A DNA stretch of 64,000 bases from Chloroflexota bacterium (GTDB lineage Bacteria > Chloroflexota > Anaerolineae > UBA4142 > SHND01). Location of the stretch: contig SHND01000024.1 in the NCBI GenBank assembly GCA_004295045.1, forward strand, positions 1 to 64,000, given 5' to 3'. The first letter of the stretch is position 1; every line of letters begins with the position of its first letter. The notes below the pieces were generated by a model. The model saw only the letters and a program-made list of their open reading frames with translations. It searched no databases and was not told the DNA's origin. The translations under genes were made by a program, and so were the position numbers. Below, one piece after another: positions 34,078-43,239 of this stretch.

Positions 34078-34434
34078 CTATAGCCCATCCTGCACCCACG
34101 CCCACGCGTCCTTTGCATCGTTCGCGTCAAAGTATTGAATCTGCGCGCGCGTAAAGGGTTTGCAAATTTTCGCCATCCATTCCTGCCATTTCTTGTCGCC
34201 GATGAACGCGATGCGTTCCATTTTGTCGCCGAGTCGCGCGTCGAATTTAAAATCGTCCCAAAACGCGGGCGCGTCCCACCCTTGAAATTCGGTCATGTCA
34301 ACGAGCAGATGTAATTTCCCTTTTTCCGTTGCCGCTTGAATCACCGGTACAAATTGTTTGTAATCCGCGTCGGTCAATTTTCCTGACAATTTCATTGCGA
34401 CAAAATTTCCTTCATCGCGTAGAATTTCAACCAT
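34078..34434 (-). CDS. SpoIIAA-like (STAS-related) protein
   Basis: A 118-residue protein of the SpoIIAA-like group: an alternating alpha/beta pattern with VEILRDEGNFVAMKLSGKLT at the start and LHLLVDMTEFQGW in the centre, then a C-terminal FTRAQIQYFDANDAKDAWAW stretch. Bacterial members often modulate stress or lipid-related functions; the ligand is unknown. The ATG at 34434 is chosen for its strong AGGAGG; a longer frame upstream lacks support. It has a large hairpin and an inverted repeat in its upstream region. Confidence 0.8.
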   Translation of the reverse strand: MVEILRDEGNFVAMKLSGKLTDADYKQFVPVIQAATEKGKLHLLVDMTEFQGWDAPAFWDDFKFDARLGDKMERIAFIGDKKWQEWMAKICKPFTRAQIQYFDANDAKDAWAWVQDGL

Positions 34435-34482
34435 CTGTTTCCTCCTGAAATTTTCTGCGCATCGCGCGCGTGACTGCTTGGT

Positions 34483-34532
34483 ACAAGACAAAGGCGAGTA
34501 CAGCCATTCAAGCAGCACTCGCCTTTGCTTGT
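34483..34532. other. 16-bp bulged hairpin upstream of the SpoIIAA-like gene
   Basis: CAAAGGCGAGT / ACTCGCCTTTG pairs perfectly and extends across a one-base bulge by ACAAG / CTTGT. No T-run follows on either strand, so it may be an operator, an RNA stabiliser or a mobile-element remnant. Confidence 0.6.
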
Positions 34533-34550
34533 TACGGAGCGTTCGTTACT

Positions 34551-34650
34551 ACAACGAATCTCAAAAATGCCGGAACACGTAGTTGGAATCCTGATTTCCA
34601 CCTGATTTCACAACTGATTTTTCTTTGATTTCCATTTTGAGATTCGTTGT
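34551..34650. repeat. 100-bp element with perfect 16-bp terminal inverted repeats
   Basis: ACAACGAATCTCAAAA at 34551-34566 and its exact complement at 34635-34650, enclosing an AT-rich core with CTGATTT repeats. It begins 3 bp past the sod stop. Miniature-transposon-like, but no target duplication was identified. Confidence 0.6.
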
Positions 34651-34653
34651 CCA

Positions 34654-35280
34654 CTATCCTTTTGCATACGCGGTCGCATAGCCATAATTCTTTTCGATGG
34701 TGTCCCAATTCAGCACATTCCAAATCGCGTTGAGATAATCCGCGCGGCGATTTTGGTACTTTAAATAGTACGCGTGTTCCCAAACATCCACACCAAATAC
34801 CGGTGTTTTGCCTTCCATAAATGGACTGTCTTGATTGGCGGTACTCATAATGGCGAGCTTGCCATCTTTTTCAATGACGAGCCACACCCAACCCGAACCA
34901 AAGCGCCCGGCGCCCGCCGCGTTGAATTTGGCTTTGAAATCATCAAAGCTGCCAAACGTGGACTTGATGGCATCTGCCAACGCGCCCTTGGGTGCGCCGC
35001 CGGCATTCGGTGCCAACGCCAACCAAAACGCGCTGTGATTCGCATGACCGCCGCCGTTGTTGCGCACAGCTGTGCGAATATCTTCCGGCACTTTATCGAG
35101 CTGTGCCACCATCGTCCAGGGGTCGCTGAACTCGAGCTCGGGATGCTTTTCGAGCGCGGCATTCAGATTGTTGACGTACGCCGCGTGATGCTTGTCGTGA
35201 TGAATTTTCATCGTCTCGGCGTCAATATGCGGCTCGAGCGCATCATACGCATATGGCAGAGGTGGTAATTCGAACTTCAT
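34654..35280 (-). CDS. sodA: superoxide dismutase, Mn/Fe family
   Basis: Cytoplasmic enzyme dismutating superoxide. The N terminus reads [18 protein letters not shown], then [10 protein letters not shown] and [13 protein letters not shown] supplying His ligands, GSGWVWLV, and the C-terminal DVWEHAYYL with the final metal Asp/His. The STANQDSP stretch favours manganese or cambialistic use. The start is ATG 35280, with AAGGAGG 6 bp upstream; an earlier in-frame codon lies in the regulatory region and is rejected. A promoter is flanked by inverted repeats directly upstream. Confidence 0.95.
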   Translation of the reverse strand: MKFELPPLPYAYDALEPHIDAETMKIHHDKHHAAYVNNLNAALEKHPELEFSDPWTMVAQLDKVPEDIRTAVRNNGGGHANHSAFWLALAPNAGGAPKGALADAIKSTFGSFDDFKAKFNAAGAGRFGSGWVWLVIEKDGKLAIMSTANQDSPFMEGKTPVFGVDVWEHAYYLKYQNRRADYLNAIWNVLNWDTIEKNYGYATAYAKG

Positions 35281-35296
35281 CGTTGATTCCTCCTTA

Positions 35297-35349
35297 GGCG
35301 TTGTCAAAATAAGTCTGTATAGTCACGACAGTTTCATTTTGATAACGCC
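35297..35349 (-). promoter_or_regulatory. sod promoter framed by a 14-bp inverted repeat
   Basis: Minus strand: TTATCA, 18-bp spacer, TATACA. Arms GGCGTTGTCAAAAT (35297-35310) and ATTTTGATAACGCC (35336-35349) are inverted with one mismatch, overlapping the -35 on one side and nearly touching the ribosome site on the other. A candidate operator or 5' UTR hairpin. Confidence 0.6.
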
Positions 35350-35556
35350 AAAGATTCCTAAGCTTTCAAAAACTTTAGCAACAAAAATGTTGCAAAAGTA
35401 TTATATCATCCTGATATGCGAGCGTCAATGTAATTTGAGGAATTTTTAACGCGCGCGCCTACCCCTCTTGACTTTCAGACAAGGCTGCGCGAAAGTTGCA
35501 TTCGCCACGGCTGTCACATCTAACATGAATGGCGCGCCAAGAAAGGGGACGAAGCG

Positions 35557-37707
35557 ATGATCCACTTTGTACTTCAAGTGTTGGTGAATGCGTTGGCGGT
35601 TGCGATCACGCTCGCTTTGCTTCCCGGCATTCATGTCTCCCCAGTAGGCGACGAACCAATCGCCGTCACTTATCTGTCCCTTGGCATTACACTCGGTTTT
35701 GCGTACGCCATCCTTCGTCCTCTCGCCATCCTTTTCACCGCTCGACTCGTCGTGTGGTCGTTGGGTTTGTTCCTCTTTGTAATCAATGCCTTTTTGTTTT
35801 GGCTCATGGGAGTGATTGCACCTGCCGCGGGCAGTTATGATTCTCCGGAATGGCTTTGGCTCATTCTTGGCAGCGTGACGACATTAACGCTCATCAACGT
35901 GGGCGAGGCGGTTCTCGCTATCAACAGCCCCATTTTTGAAGGCAATCTCCGCAGCAAGTGGTATTGGCGCTGGTTGAATCGTTTGCCTATAGGCAGACGA
36001 AATTGGATCATCGAGAATCTGCGCTTTTATTTTATCCTTCGGATTCTGGCGAGTTACAGCCAAGAGATTATGATTGGCTTTACTCCGCTCGCCCGCTTTC
36101 GTTTGTTCATGCAGCGCACCATTTATGGAATTCCTGATTTACCGGGCGAAAAATCCTTGCCCGCCAAAGTGCGTGTCTTGCTTCAGGACTTGGGACCCAC
36201 CTTTGTAAAATTTGGTCAGGTGGTTTCAAGTCGCGCCGATGATCTTCCACCCGAATGGCGCACTGAACTCGCAAAATTGCAGAGCAATGTGCCGCCCTTT
36301 CCGTATGACGAAGCGCGGCGCATCATCATGCACGATTTGAAAAAACCGCCCGAAGAATTGTATGCCAGCATTGAGCAAAAACCATTCGCCGCCGCCTCGA
36401 CCGCCCAAGTTCATCGCGCAACGCTTTTCGATGGAACGGTGGTTGTCGTCAAAGTACAGCGTCCGGACATTGATGTGACGATGAAGGGCGATCTAAATGT
36501 GATGCGCGATGTGGTGGACGTACTCCAAAAGCGACAAGAGAGCATTCGCGAACTCGACGTAAAAGGGATGCTGGACGAATTTGCCAATAATGTTTTGCTC
36601 GAACTGAACTATCTGAACGAAATGTACAACGCGCGCCAACTCGCGTACAATATGCGCGAATTTCAAGGCATCCACGTGCCTGCGGTCTATCCCGAATTGT
36701 GCTGCGCCCGCGTTCTAACGCAAGAATTTGTGAAAGGTGTCAAAATCACGGCAGTGGACAAGTTGGACGCGGCGGGTGTGGATCGCAAAGTCGTGGCGCG
36801 CGAATTTTTGCGCGCGATGCTCAAGCAAGTTTTGTTCGACGGGTTTTTTCATGCTGACCCGCATCCCGGCAACGTGCTCGTTGATCTCGAAACTTCCCAG
36901 GTCATTTTTCTCGACATGGGCTTGATGGGCAACATGACTCAAGACCAACGCTTGGCGTTGGCAGACATTATCTGGTCACTGCACGAACGCGATGGGCAAG
37001 GATTGGCAGAATCAGTTGTCACTTTGAGCACGCCGTACAAAGAGGTGAACCAACGCGCCTTTGAACAAGACATCGAACGTATGATGAAACGCTATCTCAT
37101 GTTCGACGATGCGCAGATGAATCTTTCCGGTCCGATTGGTGATCTGACAGACGCGATGCAGCGCGCGGGTTTGCGGCTCGATCCCAGTCTCACGCTTGCC
37201 CTCAAAGCATTGTTCCAAGCGGAAGAAATTGTTTCCACACTTGACCCGCAGTTGCCATTGATCGTCGTCGCCTTTGAAGAGCTCAAGGCATTGTTCCGCG
37301 ATCAGATCAATGCAACAAACGTAACACAAGCCGTGCGCACGCAAGCAACGCGCGCCGCAAAACAAATTGTGCGACGTCTGCCTTCGTTAGCGAGTGCGAC
37401 AGGCAAGTGGTTGGAACAATACGAACGCGGCAGACTGGGCGTCTCTCTCGACATTAGCGATTTATCGCCCCAAATAGATCGCCTGGATCAAACCGTGACG
37501 CGCAACGTGACGCTGCTCGCCCTTTCGCTCTTGCTGGCGGGGTTGCTTGTCGGGTCTGCCATCGCCACCAATTTGCAGAGTGAATGGGGCGGCATCAAGT
37601 TATCGAATGTCGCGTTTTTCCTGTTTCTCGGCGGCGCGGTAATTGCCACCGTGTTTGGACTGCGAATCGTTTGGTCGGTGTGGAATTCGTGGTCAGCGCG
37701 GAAATGA
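35557..37707 (+). CDS. holin-like membrane domain fused to an ABC1/UbiB kinase-like protein
   Basis: The first ~115 residues resemble the phage-holin-IV/YvlD membrane family (several hydrophobic segments, TARLVVWSLGLFLFVINA). After a connector, the ABC1/UbiB protein-kinase-like domain follows: LGPTFVKFGQVVSSRADDLP (the KxGQ motif), PFAAASTAQVHRA (Ala-rich loop), VVVKVQRP (nucleotide Lys), FHADPHPGN and LDMGLMG. Two C-terminal transmembrane helices end the 716-residue protein. UbiB-type ATPases support isoprenoid or lipid metabolism at membranes. The N-terminal fusion is unusual. It is followed 15 bp later by a membrane protein gene. Confidence 0.85.
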   Translation: MIHFVLQVLVNALAVAITLALLPGIHVSPVGDEPIAVTYLSLGITLGFAYAILRPLAILFTARLVVWSLGLFLFVINAFLFWLMGVIAPAAGSYDSPEWLWLILGSVTTLTLINVGEAVLAINSPIFEGNLRSKWYWRWLNRLPIGRRNWIIENLRFYFILRILASYSQEIMIGFTPLARFRLFMQRTIYGIPDLPGEKSLPAKVRVLLQDLGPTFVKFGQVVSSRADDLPPEWRTELAKLQSNVPPFPYDEARRIIMHDLKKPPEELYASIEQKPFAAASTAQVHRATLFDGTVVVVKVQRPDIDVTMKGDLNVMRDVVDVLQKRQESIRELDVKGMLDEFANNVLLELNYLNEMYNARQLAYNMREFQGIHVPAVYPELCCARVLTQEFVKGVKITAVDKLDAAGVDRKVVAREFLRAMLKQVLFDGFFHADPHPGNVLVDLETSQVIFLDMGLMGNMTQDQRLALADIIWSLHERDGQGLAESVVTLSTPYKEVNQRAFEQDIERMMKRYLMFDDAQMNLSGPIGDLTDAMQRAGLRLDPSLTLALKALFQAEEIVSTLDPQLPLIVVAFEELKALFRDQINATNVTQAVRTQATRAAKQIVRRLPSLASATGKWLEQYERGRLGVSLDISDLSPQIDRLDQTVTRNVTLLALSLLLAGLLVGSAIATNLQSEWGGIKLSNVAFFLFLGGAVIATVFGLRIVWSVWNSWSARK

Positions 37708-37722
37708 CAGAGGAGCATTGCG

Positions 37723-38394
37723 ATGAGCATTTCATTTGGTGACCAAATCGAACTAAATCTGTTACTCGCGATATCTTTCATCATTGGGTTGGTGCTCTTA
37801 CTTTTGGGGAGGCGCGTCTTTTGGGCGTTGGCTGCCGTAACATTGGCTGTCGTGGGCATCATCATCGCAACGTTTATCTTTGAACGCTCCGCTCTTCTGG
37901 TGACGGAGACTGCAAAAGGAGGTCTCTCCATCGATTTGACCGACGAGAGTTTGCCAATAATCCCTGCCGCGATCGCCGCGTTGGTGGGCGGCGTCATTGG
38001 AATTTTCCTCACGATTCGCTTTCCCAAAGTTGCGAGCGCGATTGTGGGCTTTCTCGGCGGCGTCTTTATTCTGTTCGTTATTTTCGAACTCTTTGCATTC
38101 GACATGCCCGAATGGGTGCGCCGTTCGCTCTTTATCATCTTTGGCGCCCTGGTCGCAATCATCGCACAGCGCCAGCCCGCCGAAACGATGATTATCCTTA
38201 CGACAATAGTTGGCGCATCCATTCTGGTCCAAGTTTCACGCCTTGATGTGAATTCTCCGGTCAGCGCGTTCGCGTGGTTGATTCTCATGTTCGTTGGCAT
38301 CATCTTTCAGATGAACACACTGCGCGTGCAGCAGCGCAAGGCAGCATCACGCCAACTTGTTCCCGCCGCGCCACTTCCACCAACTGCCACATAA
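37723..38394 (+). CDS. multi-span membrane protein (DUF4203-like)
   Basis: The 223-residue protein has about six or seven hydrophobic segments and a Gln/Ala/Pro-rich C-terminal tail, the general shape of DUF4203-like membrane proteins; no functional residue is evident. GAGGAG lies upstream of the ATG. The small distance to the UbiB-fusion gene suggests co-transcription. The nusA promoter begins shortly after its stop. Confidence 0.7.
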   Translation: MSISFGDQIELNLLLAISFIIGLVLLLLGRRVFWALAAVTLAVVGIIIATFIFERSALLVTETAKGGLSIDLTDESLPIIPAAIAALVGGVIGIFLTIRFPKVASAIVGFLGGVFILFVIFELFAFDMPEWVRRSLFIIFGALVAIIAQRQPAETMIILTTIVGASILVQVSRLDVNSPVSAFAWLILMFVGIIFQMNTLRVQQRKAASRQLVPAAPLPPTAT

Positions 38395-38426
38395 CACAAA
38401 ACCACTGCGAATGATCGTGCGCGAAT

Positions 38427-38454
38427 TTGCCAAAAAAAATCATCCGCGTATAAT
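38427..38454 (+). promoter_or_regulatory. promoter for the nusA-infB operon
   Basis: TTGCCA, 16-bp spacer, TATAAT, about 80 bp before the nusA ATG. Confidence 0.75.
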
Positions 38455-38484
38455 TTGCGTATTCAACCTCGCACGTTTTTTTTG

Positions 38485-38511
38485 AGAACAGTCGGCGTCC
38501 CCGACTGTTCT
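38485..38511 (+). terminator. attenuator-like hairpin in the nusA leader
   Basis: A perfect 11-bp stem AGAACAGTCGG / CCGACTGTTCT with a 5-nt loop, then TTGTTG. Placed between promoter and nusA, it could let NusA levels regulate read-through. Confidence 0.6.
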
Positions 38512-38536
38512 TTGTTGATGGAGAGAGCAAGTTAGT

Positions 38537-40099
38537 ATGGCGACAGCAACCAAAAACGATTTTATCGTCGCAATCGCACAGATCTGCACCGAACGCGGTT
38601 TGTCCAAAGAGACCGTTTTACATGCGGTGGAACAAGCGCTCGTTTCGGCGTACAAACGCAATTACGGCGGCTCGGCAAATATTTCCGCGAAAATTGATCC
38701 GAACAGCGGCAAGGTGAAAATTTTCGCGCAAAAGACCGTCGTGGACAATGTTTTGGATCGGCGCGCAGAAATCACTTTGGAGGACGCGCGCGAAATTGAT
38801 CCGATGGCGGATATTGGCAGTCAAGTCGCCATCGAGTCCACGCCCGATAATTTTGGACGCATCGCCGCGCAAACCGCAAAACAAGTGGTCTTGCAAAGAA
38901 TCCGCGAAGCAGAACGCGATACGCTCTACACCACCTTTCACGAACGCGAAGGCGAAATCGTTCAAGGCACGGTCAAGACTATCGAGCAAGGCAACATCAC
39001 CGTTGACTTGGGACGTCTCGAAGGCGTCCTGCCCAAGAACGAGCAAATTCCCACCGAACGCTATCGGCACAATCAAAAAATTCGCGCCTTGATCATCGAA
39101 GTCAACAAATCATCGCGCGGTCCGCAAGTGATGCTGTCGCGCACGCATCGCAACATGCTGCGCCGCTTGCTCGAAATCGAAGTTCCTGAAATTTTTAATG
39201 GACTCGTCGAAATCAAATCTATCGCGCGCGAAGCGGGACAGCGCAGCAAAGTCGCCGTTGCGGCAACGCAAGACGGAATTGATCCCGTCGGCGCGTGTGT
39301 GGGACAGCGCGGCGTGCGCATTCAAGCCATCGTCAATGAATTGTCCGGCGAAAAAATTGATGTCATTGAATGGAATCCCAACCCGCACATTTTTATTTCC
39401 AGCGCGCTCTCACCCGCCAAAGTCTCGCAAGTGACGTTGAGCGAAGACGAAAATGGCGACAAGGTTGCAACAGTTATCGTCCAAGATAAACAGTTGTCGC
39501 TGGCAATCGGCAAGGAAGGACAGAACGCGCGGCTCGCGGCAAAACTTACCGGCTGGCGCATTGACATCAAGAGCGAAGCCCAAGTCCATGAAGACATGAT
39601 GCGGCGGCAGATGGAAGAGGAAGCGGTGCTTGCCGCGCAGCAAATTGTCACCGAAGCCGAAAACGCAATCGAAGCCGAAATCCAGGTGAGCGCAGAATTG
39701 GACACCGAGCCGAGTGAACTGCGCGCACCGTTGGCAGAGACGCCGGTTGCGCCGCACATTGAAACACCCATTATCGCTGCGCCGGTTGTCGAACCGGAAC
39801 CCGAACCGGAACCCGAAGAGGAATTGACCTTTGCAGAGGCGTTGGAACAATTTGAACAACGTCAAGCGGAAGAGGACACAGAAGATCGTCCCGAAGATGA
39901 CGAACGCACGCGCAAGTTAAAAGAGGATCGCCGCAAGCGCCAAACGCTGGTCTTTGATCCCAAAGCGGGAAAGGTCGTTGCCCAAAAGAAACACAAAGGC
40001 GGCAAGCAAGATTGGCTGGACGAACTGGACACCGACGAAGACGAAATCGTTGAGGATGAAGCAGCCGAACAAGAGATAGAGGAAACGGACGAAGAATAA
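38537..40099 (+). CDS. nusA: transcription termination/antitermination factor NusA
   Basis: Binds RNA polymerase and nascent RNA to control pausing and termination. The N-terminal polymerase-binding domain begins with [17 protein letters not shown]; an S1 domain ([20 protein letters not shown]) and two KH domains ([33 protein letters not shown]) follow. The C-terminal ~120 residues are very acidic (Glu/Asp-rich) in place of ordered AR repeats. rimP, usually just upstream, is absent; the operon continues with ylxR and infB. Confidence 0.96.
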   Translation: MATATKNDFIVAIAQICTERGLSKETVLHAVEQALVSAYKRNYGGSANISAKIDPNSGKVKIFAQKTVVDNVLDRRAEITLEDAREIDPMADIGSQVAIESTPDNFGRIAAQTAKQVVLQRIREAERDTLYTTFHEREGEIVQGTVKTIEQGNITVDLGRLEGVLPKNEQIPTERYRHNQKIRALIIEVNKSSRGPQVMLSRTHRNMLRRLLEIEVPEIFNGLVEIKSIAREAGQRSKVAVAATQDGIDPVGACVGQRGVRIQAIVNELSGEKIDVIEWNPNPHIFISSALSPAKVSQVTLSEDENGDKVATVIVQDKQLSLAIGKEGQNARLAAKLTGWRIDIKSEAQVHEDMMRRQMEEEAVLAAQQIVTEAENAIEAEIQVSAELDTEPSELRAPLAETPVAPHIETPIIAAPVVEPEPEPEPEEELTFAEALEQFEQRQAEEDTEDRPEDDERTRKLKEDRRKRQTLVFDPKAGKVVAQKKHKGGKQDWLDELDTDEDEIVEDEAAEQEIEETDEE

Positions 40100-40103
40100 A
40101 AAT

Positions 40104-40182
40104 AAAAGATGAAGGATAATGGCGCAAGGATGCGACGTGAGAATTTTTGAGCGTTCATCCGTCAGCCCTCATCCTTGATCGT
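40104..40182. repeat. word repeat (GATGAAGGAT / ATCCTTCATC type) before ylxR
   Basis: AAAGATGAAGGATAATGG and CAAGGATG on the left, CATCCGTCAGCC and CTCATCCTTGATC on the right, form loose inverted arms that separate nusA and ylxR. Confidence 0.6.
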
Positions 40183-40189
40183 TTGCAAA

Positions 40190-40549
40190 ATGCCCAAGCA
40201 TATTCCCCAGCGCACCTGCATCGGTTGTCAGCGTGTGCAAGCAAAACGCGAATTGATGCGGGTCGTGCGAACGCCGGAAGGACAGGTGGTTGCGGACCCA
40301 ACGGGCAAAAAAAATGGACGCGGCACTTATATTCACAAGACGCGTGAATGCTTTCAGATGGTGTTGGATGCGCCGGGGAAATTACAGCACGCTTTGAAAT
40401 TGGAAAAACCGATTGCTCCGGATGATTTAAAGACTTTGATTGAACTGGGCAAATCGTTTCCCGCACAGAATGCGACGGAAACAGAGATGAAGGGTACACA
40501 TTCCGAGCCGCGCCGCGCTCAACATCAAGCGGCGCATCATTCAAAGTGA
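40190..40549 (+). CDS. ylxR: YlxR family nucleic-acid-binding protein (DUF448)
   Basis: Small basic protein of the nusA-infB operon. The family motif RTCIGCQRVQAKRELMR opens the protein and GKKNGRGTYIHKTRECF follows; family members usually have GRGAYxC, so the first Cys of the second pair is replaced by His here. The C terminus is extended and His/Gln-rich. ATG 40190 gives the canonical MPKHIPQRTCIGC start. The L7Ae-like gene often next in order is not found. Confidence 0.9.
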   Translation: MPKHIPQRTCIGCQRVQAKRELMRVVRTPEGQVVADPTGKKNGRGTYIHKTRECFQMVLDAPGKLQHALKLEKPIAPDDLKTLIELGKSFPAQNATETEMKGTHSEPRRAQHQAAHHSK

Positions 40550-40901
40550 ACGGCTGGTTATTTTTGACTGGCAGCGAGACGCGTGAGGCAATGCGTTCCA
40601 TTGCAGCGCGGGGAGAGTGAGCATGAAATAAACTCACACCCACTCTTTCCTCCGCACCCCTCACCCGCTACTCCCCACTTGCGTCTTCGCATCTTGCACG
40701 AGCGTTCTGCCGTGCAACCAGCCCTCACCCTGAATTGAATAAATTTTTGACGTGCTGCACATTGCGTAGCTCTGCGCCCCCGCGCGCGGGAATACGCGCT
40801 GCAGCGTTCCGAATGTACAGGTCGTTTGTTCACTCCGGGACAAGCGCGGTTTTTTGAGCGCATTGTGTTGTGAGCTGACACTTGTGAGAAATGAGGATGG
40901 T
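40550..40901 (+). other. 352-bp gap between ylxR and infB, no confident gene
   Basis: A 24-codon frame starts with a GTG overlapping the ylxR stop (GTGA, product beginning NGWLFLTGSETR) but has no recognised family. The rest is C-rich low-complexity sequence (CACCCCTCACCC words) and a GC-rich region with a GCGCG/CGCGC hairpin. I see no clear promoter or structured RNA; it probably serves as the infB leader. Confidence 0.4.
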
Positions 40902-43172
40902 ATGGCGAATGAAGTAAAACCTACAACAAATCACGAAACAAGTAATACCGAAGGGGCAAAATCCAAGCCGACGAGCAGCACGAGTGCAAAACCACGCCCG
41001 AGCGGTTCATCCACTTCAGCCAAATCATCCGCGTCAACGTCTTCCACCTCTGCGCGCCCAAGCAATCCGCGCCCGACTGGATCGAGTGGGAATGCGCCGC
41101 GTCCCGGTGGTTCACGTCCCCCCGGCTCAAACACCGCGCCGCGCTCCTCTTCTCCCCATCCGAATCGTACCGGCGCGCCGCGTCCGCCCGGGCAATCGAA
41201 TTCCCGTCCGCCACAACAACGTACCGGCAATGGACAGCGCCCTGCCAATGGAAAAAATCGTCCAGGCGGTCAAGGCAATCGTCCGCATCAGGGCGGAACG
41301 CGTCCCCATCAAGGCGGCGCGCGTCCTTCATCAGGTGGCGCGTCAACACAGCGTCCAATCGCGACAAAACCCGCCGCGCCGGCTGCGCCCCCAAAACCAG
41401 TCGTGCCGGTCATCGTGACGATTCCGGCGATGCTCACGGTGCGCGATTTGGCAGCCCTGCTAAATCTGACGCCGATTGATATTATCAAAAAATTGATGGC
41501 AAACGGCGTCATGGCGAATATCACACAATCCATTGATTTTGACACTGCCGCGCTCATCGCCGAAGAACTCGGTTTCCAAGTCAAAGAAGAAAAACCCGAA
41601 GTCGTCGAAGAACCCGTCACGGTCTTGAGCTCGATGCCGAAAAAAGTGGAATACACCGAAGAAGAGCTCAAAGCGATGAAACCGCGCCCACCGGTCGTAA
41701 CCGTGATGGGACATGTGGATCACGGCAAGACCTCGCTGCTCGACGCGATTCGACATACGAATGTTGTCGAAGGCGAATTTGGCGGCATCACACAACACAT
41801 CGGCGCATACCAAATTGAGCACAACGGCAAGAAAATTACATTCCTCGACACGCCGGGGCACGAAGCATTCACCGCCATGCGCGCTCGCGGCGCCAAAGCG
41901 ACAGACATCGCCATCATCGTCGTCGCCGCCGACGACGGCGTCATGCCAACCACGCGCGAAGCGATTGAACACGCGCGCGCGGCGCAAGTGCCGATCATCG
42001 TCGCCCTCAACAAAATTGATCGTCCGACCTCAAATCCGGAACGCGTCAAACAGCAGTTGGCGGACATTGGCTTGGAAGTGTACGGCGGCAAGGACGAAGT
42101 GACGGTTGTGCCGCTTTCGGCGAAACAAAAAATCGGGATCGAAGAATTACTGGAAAATATTTTGCTCGTCGCCGAGCTCGCCGATTTGAAAGCAAATCCC
42201 GACAAACTTTCAACCGGCGTGATCATCGAATCGCGGCTTGACAAACAGCAAGGTCCAACCGCGACAATGCTCGTGCGCGAAGGAACGTTGAACGTCGGCG
42301 ATTTTATTTTGATTGGTGAGGCATCCGGCAAAATCCGCGCAATGTTCGACGAACGCGGCGAAATCATTCAAGCCGCAGGTCCATCAACGCCAGTCCTCGT
42401 CACCGGCTTGAGCGATGTGCCGCCGGCGGGCGAGCCATTTGAAGAAGTGGCAACCGAACACGAAGCGCGCACGCGCGCGTACCACCGTACTCAAGAACGC
42501 CGCGCCAAAGAGACAAAGACCTCGACCGTCACGCTCAATGATCTGTACGCCAAATTCAAAGAAGGCAGCGTCAAAGAGTTGAACCTGCTCGTCAAGGCGG
42601 ATGTCGCGGGTTCGCTCGAACCAATCGTTTCGTCACTCGAAAAATTGGGCGACGGCAACTTGCACGTAAAAATTGTGCGTCAAGGCATCGGCACAGTCAC
42701 GCAAGCGGACGTAATGCTCGCCGCCGCATCGCAGGGCATCATCATCGCATTCAATGTCGGCGTCGAGGGTCCGGCGGAGACTCTAGCCGAGCAAGAAAAA
42801 GTTGATATTCGCAAATACAATATCATCTACAAACTCATCGAAGATATTGATAAAGCGCTCAAGGGCATGCTCGAGCCCGAATACAAAGATGTTCTCACGG
42901 GACGCGCACAGGTGTTGAAAATTTTCAACGTCAAGAAAAATGTGGTTGCCGGTTCGCGCGTCATCAAAGGCACCATCGCGCGCGGCAATACCGTCAAAGT
43001 TTTGCGCGGGCAAAAAGAATTGTTCACCGGGCAGTTGAGTTCGCTCAAACGCTTTACCGATGATGTTAAAGAAGTCGCCGAAGGATACGAATGCGGCATC
43101 TCGATCGAAGGGTTTAATGATTTGCACGAAGGCGACGTGATCGAGTTTTACAAAAAGGAACGCGTGAGTTAA
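40902..43172 (+). CDS. infB: translation initiation factor IF-2
   Basis: GTPase that delivers initiator tRNA to the ribosome. ATG 40902 (GAGG upstream) is chosen; an in-frame start 48 bp earlier adds non-family residues. The first ~175 residues are Ser/Thr/Pro/Arg/Gly-rich and disordered. An IF2-N domain (LTVRDLAALLNLTPIDIIKKL) precedes the GTPase: GHVDHGKTSL (G1), DTPGHE (G3), NKID (G4), SAK (G5). Domains II to IV follow, ending EGDVIEFYKKERVS. At 756 residues it is the short type. rbfA does not follow; the next gene is a DHH phosphoesterase. Confidence 0.97.
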   Translation: MANEVKPTTNHETSNTEGAKSKPTSSTSAKPRPSGSSTSAKSSASTSSTSARPSNPRPTGSSGNAPRPGGSRPPGSNTAPRSSSPHPNRTGAPRPPGQSNSRPPQQRTGNGQRPANGKNRPGGQGNRPHQGGTRPHQGGARPSSGGASTQRPIATKPAAPAAPPKPVVPVIVTIPAMLTVRDLAALLNLTPIDIIKKLMANGVMANITQSIDFDTAALIAEELGFQVKEEKPEVVEEPVTVLSSMPKKVEYTEEELKAMKPRPPVVTVMGHVDHGKTSLLDAIRHTNVVEGEFGGITQHIGAYQIEHNGKKITFLDTPGHEAFTAMRARGAKATDIAIIVVAADDGVMPTTREAIEHARAAQVPIIVALNKIDRPTSNPERVKQQLADIGLEVYGGKDEVTVVPLSAKQKIGIEELLENILLVAELADLKANPDKLSTGVIIESRLDKQQGPTATMLVREGTLNVGDFILIGEASGKIRAMFDERGEIIQAAGPSTPVLVTGLSDVPPAGEPFEEVATEHEARTRAYHRTQERRAKETKTSTVTLNDLYAKFKEGSVKELNLLVKADVAGSLEPIVSSLEKLGDGNLHVKIVRQGIGTVTQADVMLAAASQGIIIAFNVGVEGPAETLAEQEKVDIRKYNIIYKLIEDIDKALKGMLEPEYKDVLTGRAQVLKIFNVKKNVVAGSRVIKGTIARGNTVKVLRGQKELFTGQLSSLKRFTDDVKEVAEGYECGISIEGFNDLHEGDVIEFYKKERVS

Positions 43173-43174
43173 AA

Positions 43175-43239
43175 GACAAGTGACGAGCGACGGGTGACGA
43201 GGTGTAAATCCCCGTCACTCGTCACCGGTCGCCCTTGTC
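43175..43239. repeat. word repeat (GTGACGAG / GTCACTC type) with GACAAG/CTTGTC ends
   Basis: The left arm opens GACAAGTGACGAGCGACGGG, the right arm ends CGGTCGCCCTTGTC; they are loosely complementary. It fills the infB-nrnA gap. Confidence 0.65.

Noticed and set aside
40550..40901. L7Ae-like (ylxQ) gene between ylxR and infB
   Set aside because: No frame gives the family sequence; only a 24-codon frame and low-complexity DNA are seen.
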